From: Pseudomonadota bacterium
Lineage (GTDB): Bacteria; Pseudomonadota; Gammaproteobacteria; JAKAQQ01
Reading direction: 5' to 3'
DNA: 5,490 nt
Assembly (NCBI GenBank): GCA_021828425.1
Contig: JAKARN010000123.1
Span: 1-5,490 of the forward strand
Below the pieces are notes generated by a model. The model saw only the letters and a program-made list of their open reading frames with translations. It did not search any database and was not told where the DNA came from. Made by a program: the position numbers and the translations under genes. This document shows, piece by piece, positions 5,363-5,490 of the stretch. The first letter of the stretch is position 1. The number at the start of each line of letters is the position of its first letter.

Positions 5363-5490
5363 ATGAGCATCATCATCAACCGCGAAAAAATCCTTGGCCC
5401 AGTCACTGCTGTCCTAGGAGTGGTCGAACGCAAACAGACCATGCCGATTCTTTCCAATATATTGATAAATATAGATAAAAATAATCTTTC
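5363..5490 (+). CDS. dnaN: DnaN, DNA polymerase III beta sliding clamp, N-terminal part only
   Basis: The first 42 codons are visible before the window ends. The protein starts MSIIINREKILGPV and continues with VVERKQTMPILSNILI (20-35). This is the typical N-terminus of bacterial beta clamps, whose core pattern here is (R/K)xTxPILxNxL. The clamp encircles DNA and tethers polymerase III and other partners to the template. The position directly after dnaA is standard. From about codon 31 the DNA becomes very AT-rich (4 G/C in the last 30 nt, with three ATA codons among 12), unlike dnaA. The protein reading remains normal, so no frameshift is suspected. Nearly 90% of the gene is outside the window. 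Confidence 0.93.
   Translation, partial: MSIIINREKILGPVTAVLGVVERKQTMPILSNILINIDKNNL

Noticed and set aside
1..5490. A hidden novel system such as defence, a mobile element or a toxin-antitoxin pair
   Set aside because: Almost every base is accounted for by core housekeeping genes in a conserved order, and the two noncoding gaps are short and look regulatory.

Overview
This is a chromosomal replication-origin neighbourhood of a proteobacterium, most likely a gammaproteobacterium. The order is (mnmE-yidC-yidD-rnpA-rpmH) on the minus strand, divergent from (dnaA-dnaN) on the plus strand. It is the same layout as around dnaA in Escherichia coli and Pseudomonas. The encoded proteins, as recalled without a search, look closest to gammaproteobacterial families: DnaA ends in a very E. 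coli-like domain IV, and L34 is a standard 44-residue protein. The genus cannot be named from the sequence alone. Base composition is moderate to GC-rich by eye, except at the right-hand end.

Minus-strand half (1-3594), in transcription order: rpmH (ribosomal protein L34), rnpA (RNase P protein, TTG start), yidD (membrane-insertion helper), yidC (inner-membrane insertase) and mnmE (tRNA U34-modification GTPase, cut by the left window edge). The genes are tightly packed: 18 nt, a 40-nt overlap, an 8-nt overlap and a 7-nt gap. A good sigma70-type promoter (TTGAGT, 17 nt, TACAAT) at 3666-3694 probably drives the cluster, which joins translation, tRNA processing and modification, and membrane protein insertion.

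The divergent spacer (3595-3841, 247 nt) holds this promoter, a possible hairpin in the rpmH leader, several small inverted repeats and two weak DnaA-box-like sites near dnaA. No convincing dnaA promoter was found.

Plus-strand half (3842-5490): dnaA is complete (441 residues, short linker domain). A 195-nt spacer follows with one perfect DnaA box (TTATCCACA) and three degenerate ones, making it a candidate part of oriC or a DnaA-regulated dnaN leader. Then comes the first 42 codons of dnaN, cut by the right window edge. The last roughly 40 nt are strikingly AT-rich although they read as normal DnaN.

I found no mobile element, CRISPR array, tRNA, rRNA or unfamiliar gene cassette. The genes are core housekeeping genes. 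The points worth a second look are small: origin architecture, leader structures, and a variant G4 motif in MnmE. I see no evidence of a previously undescribed system.
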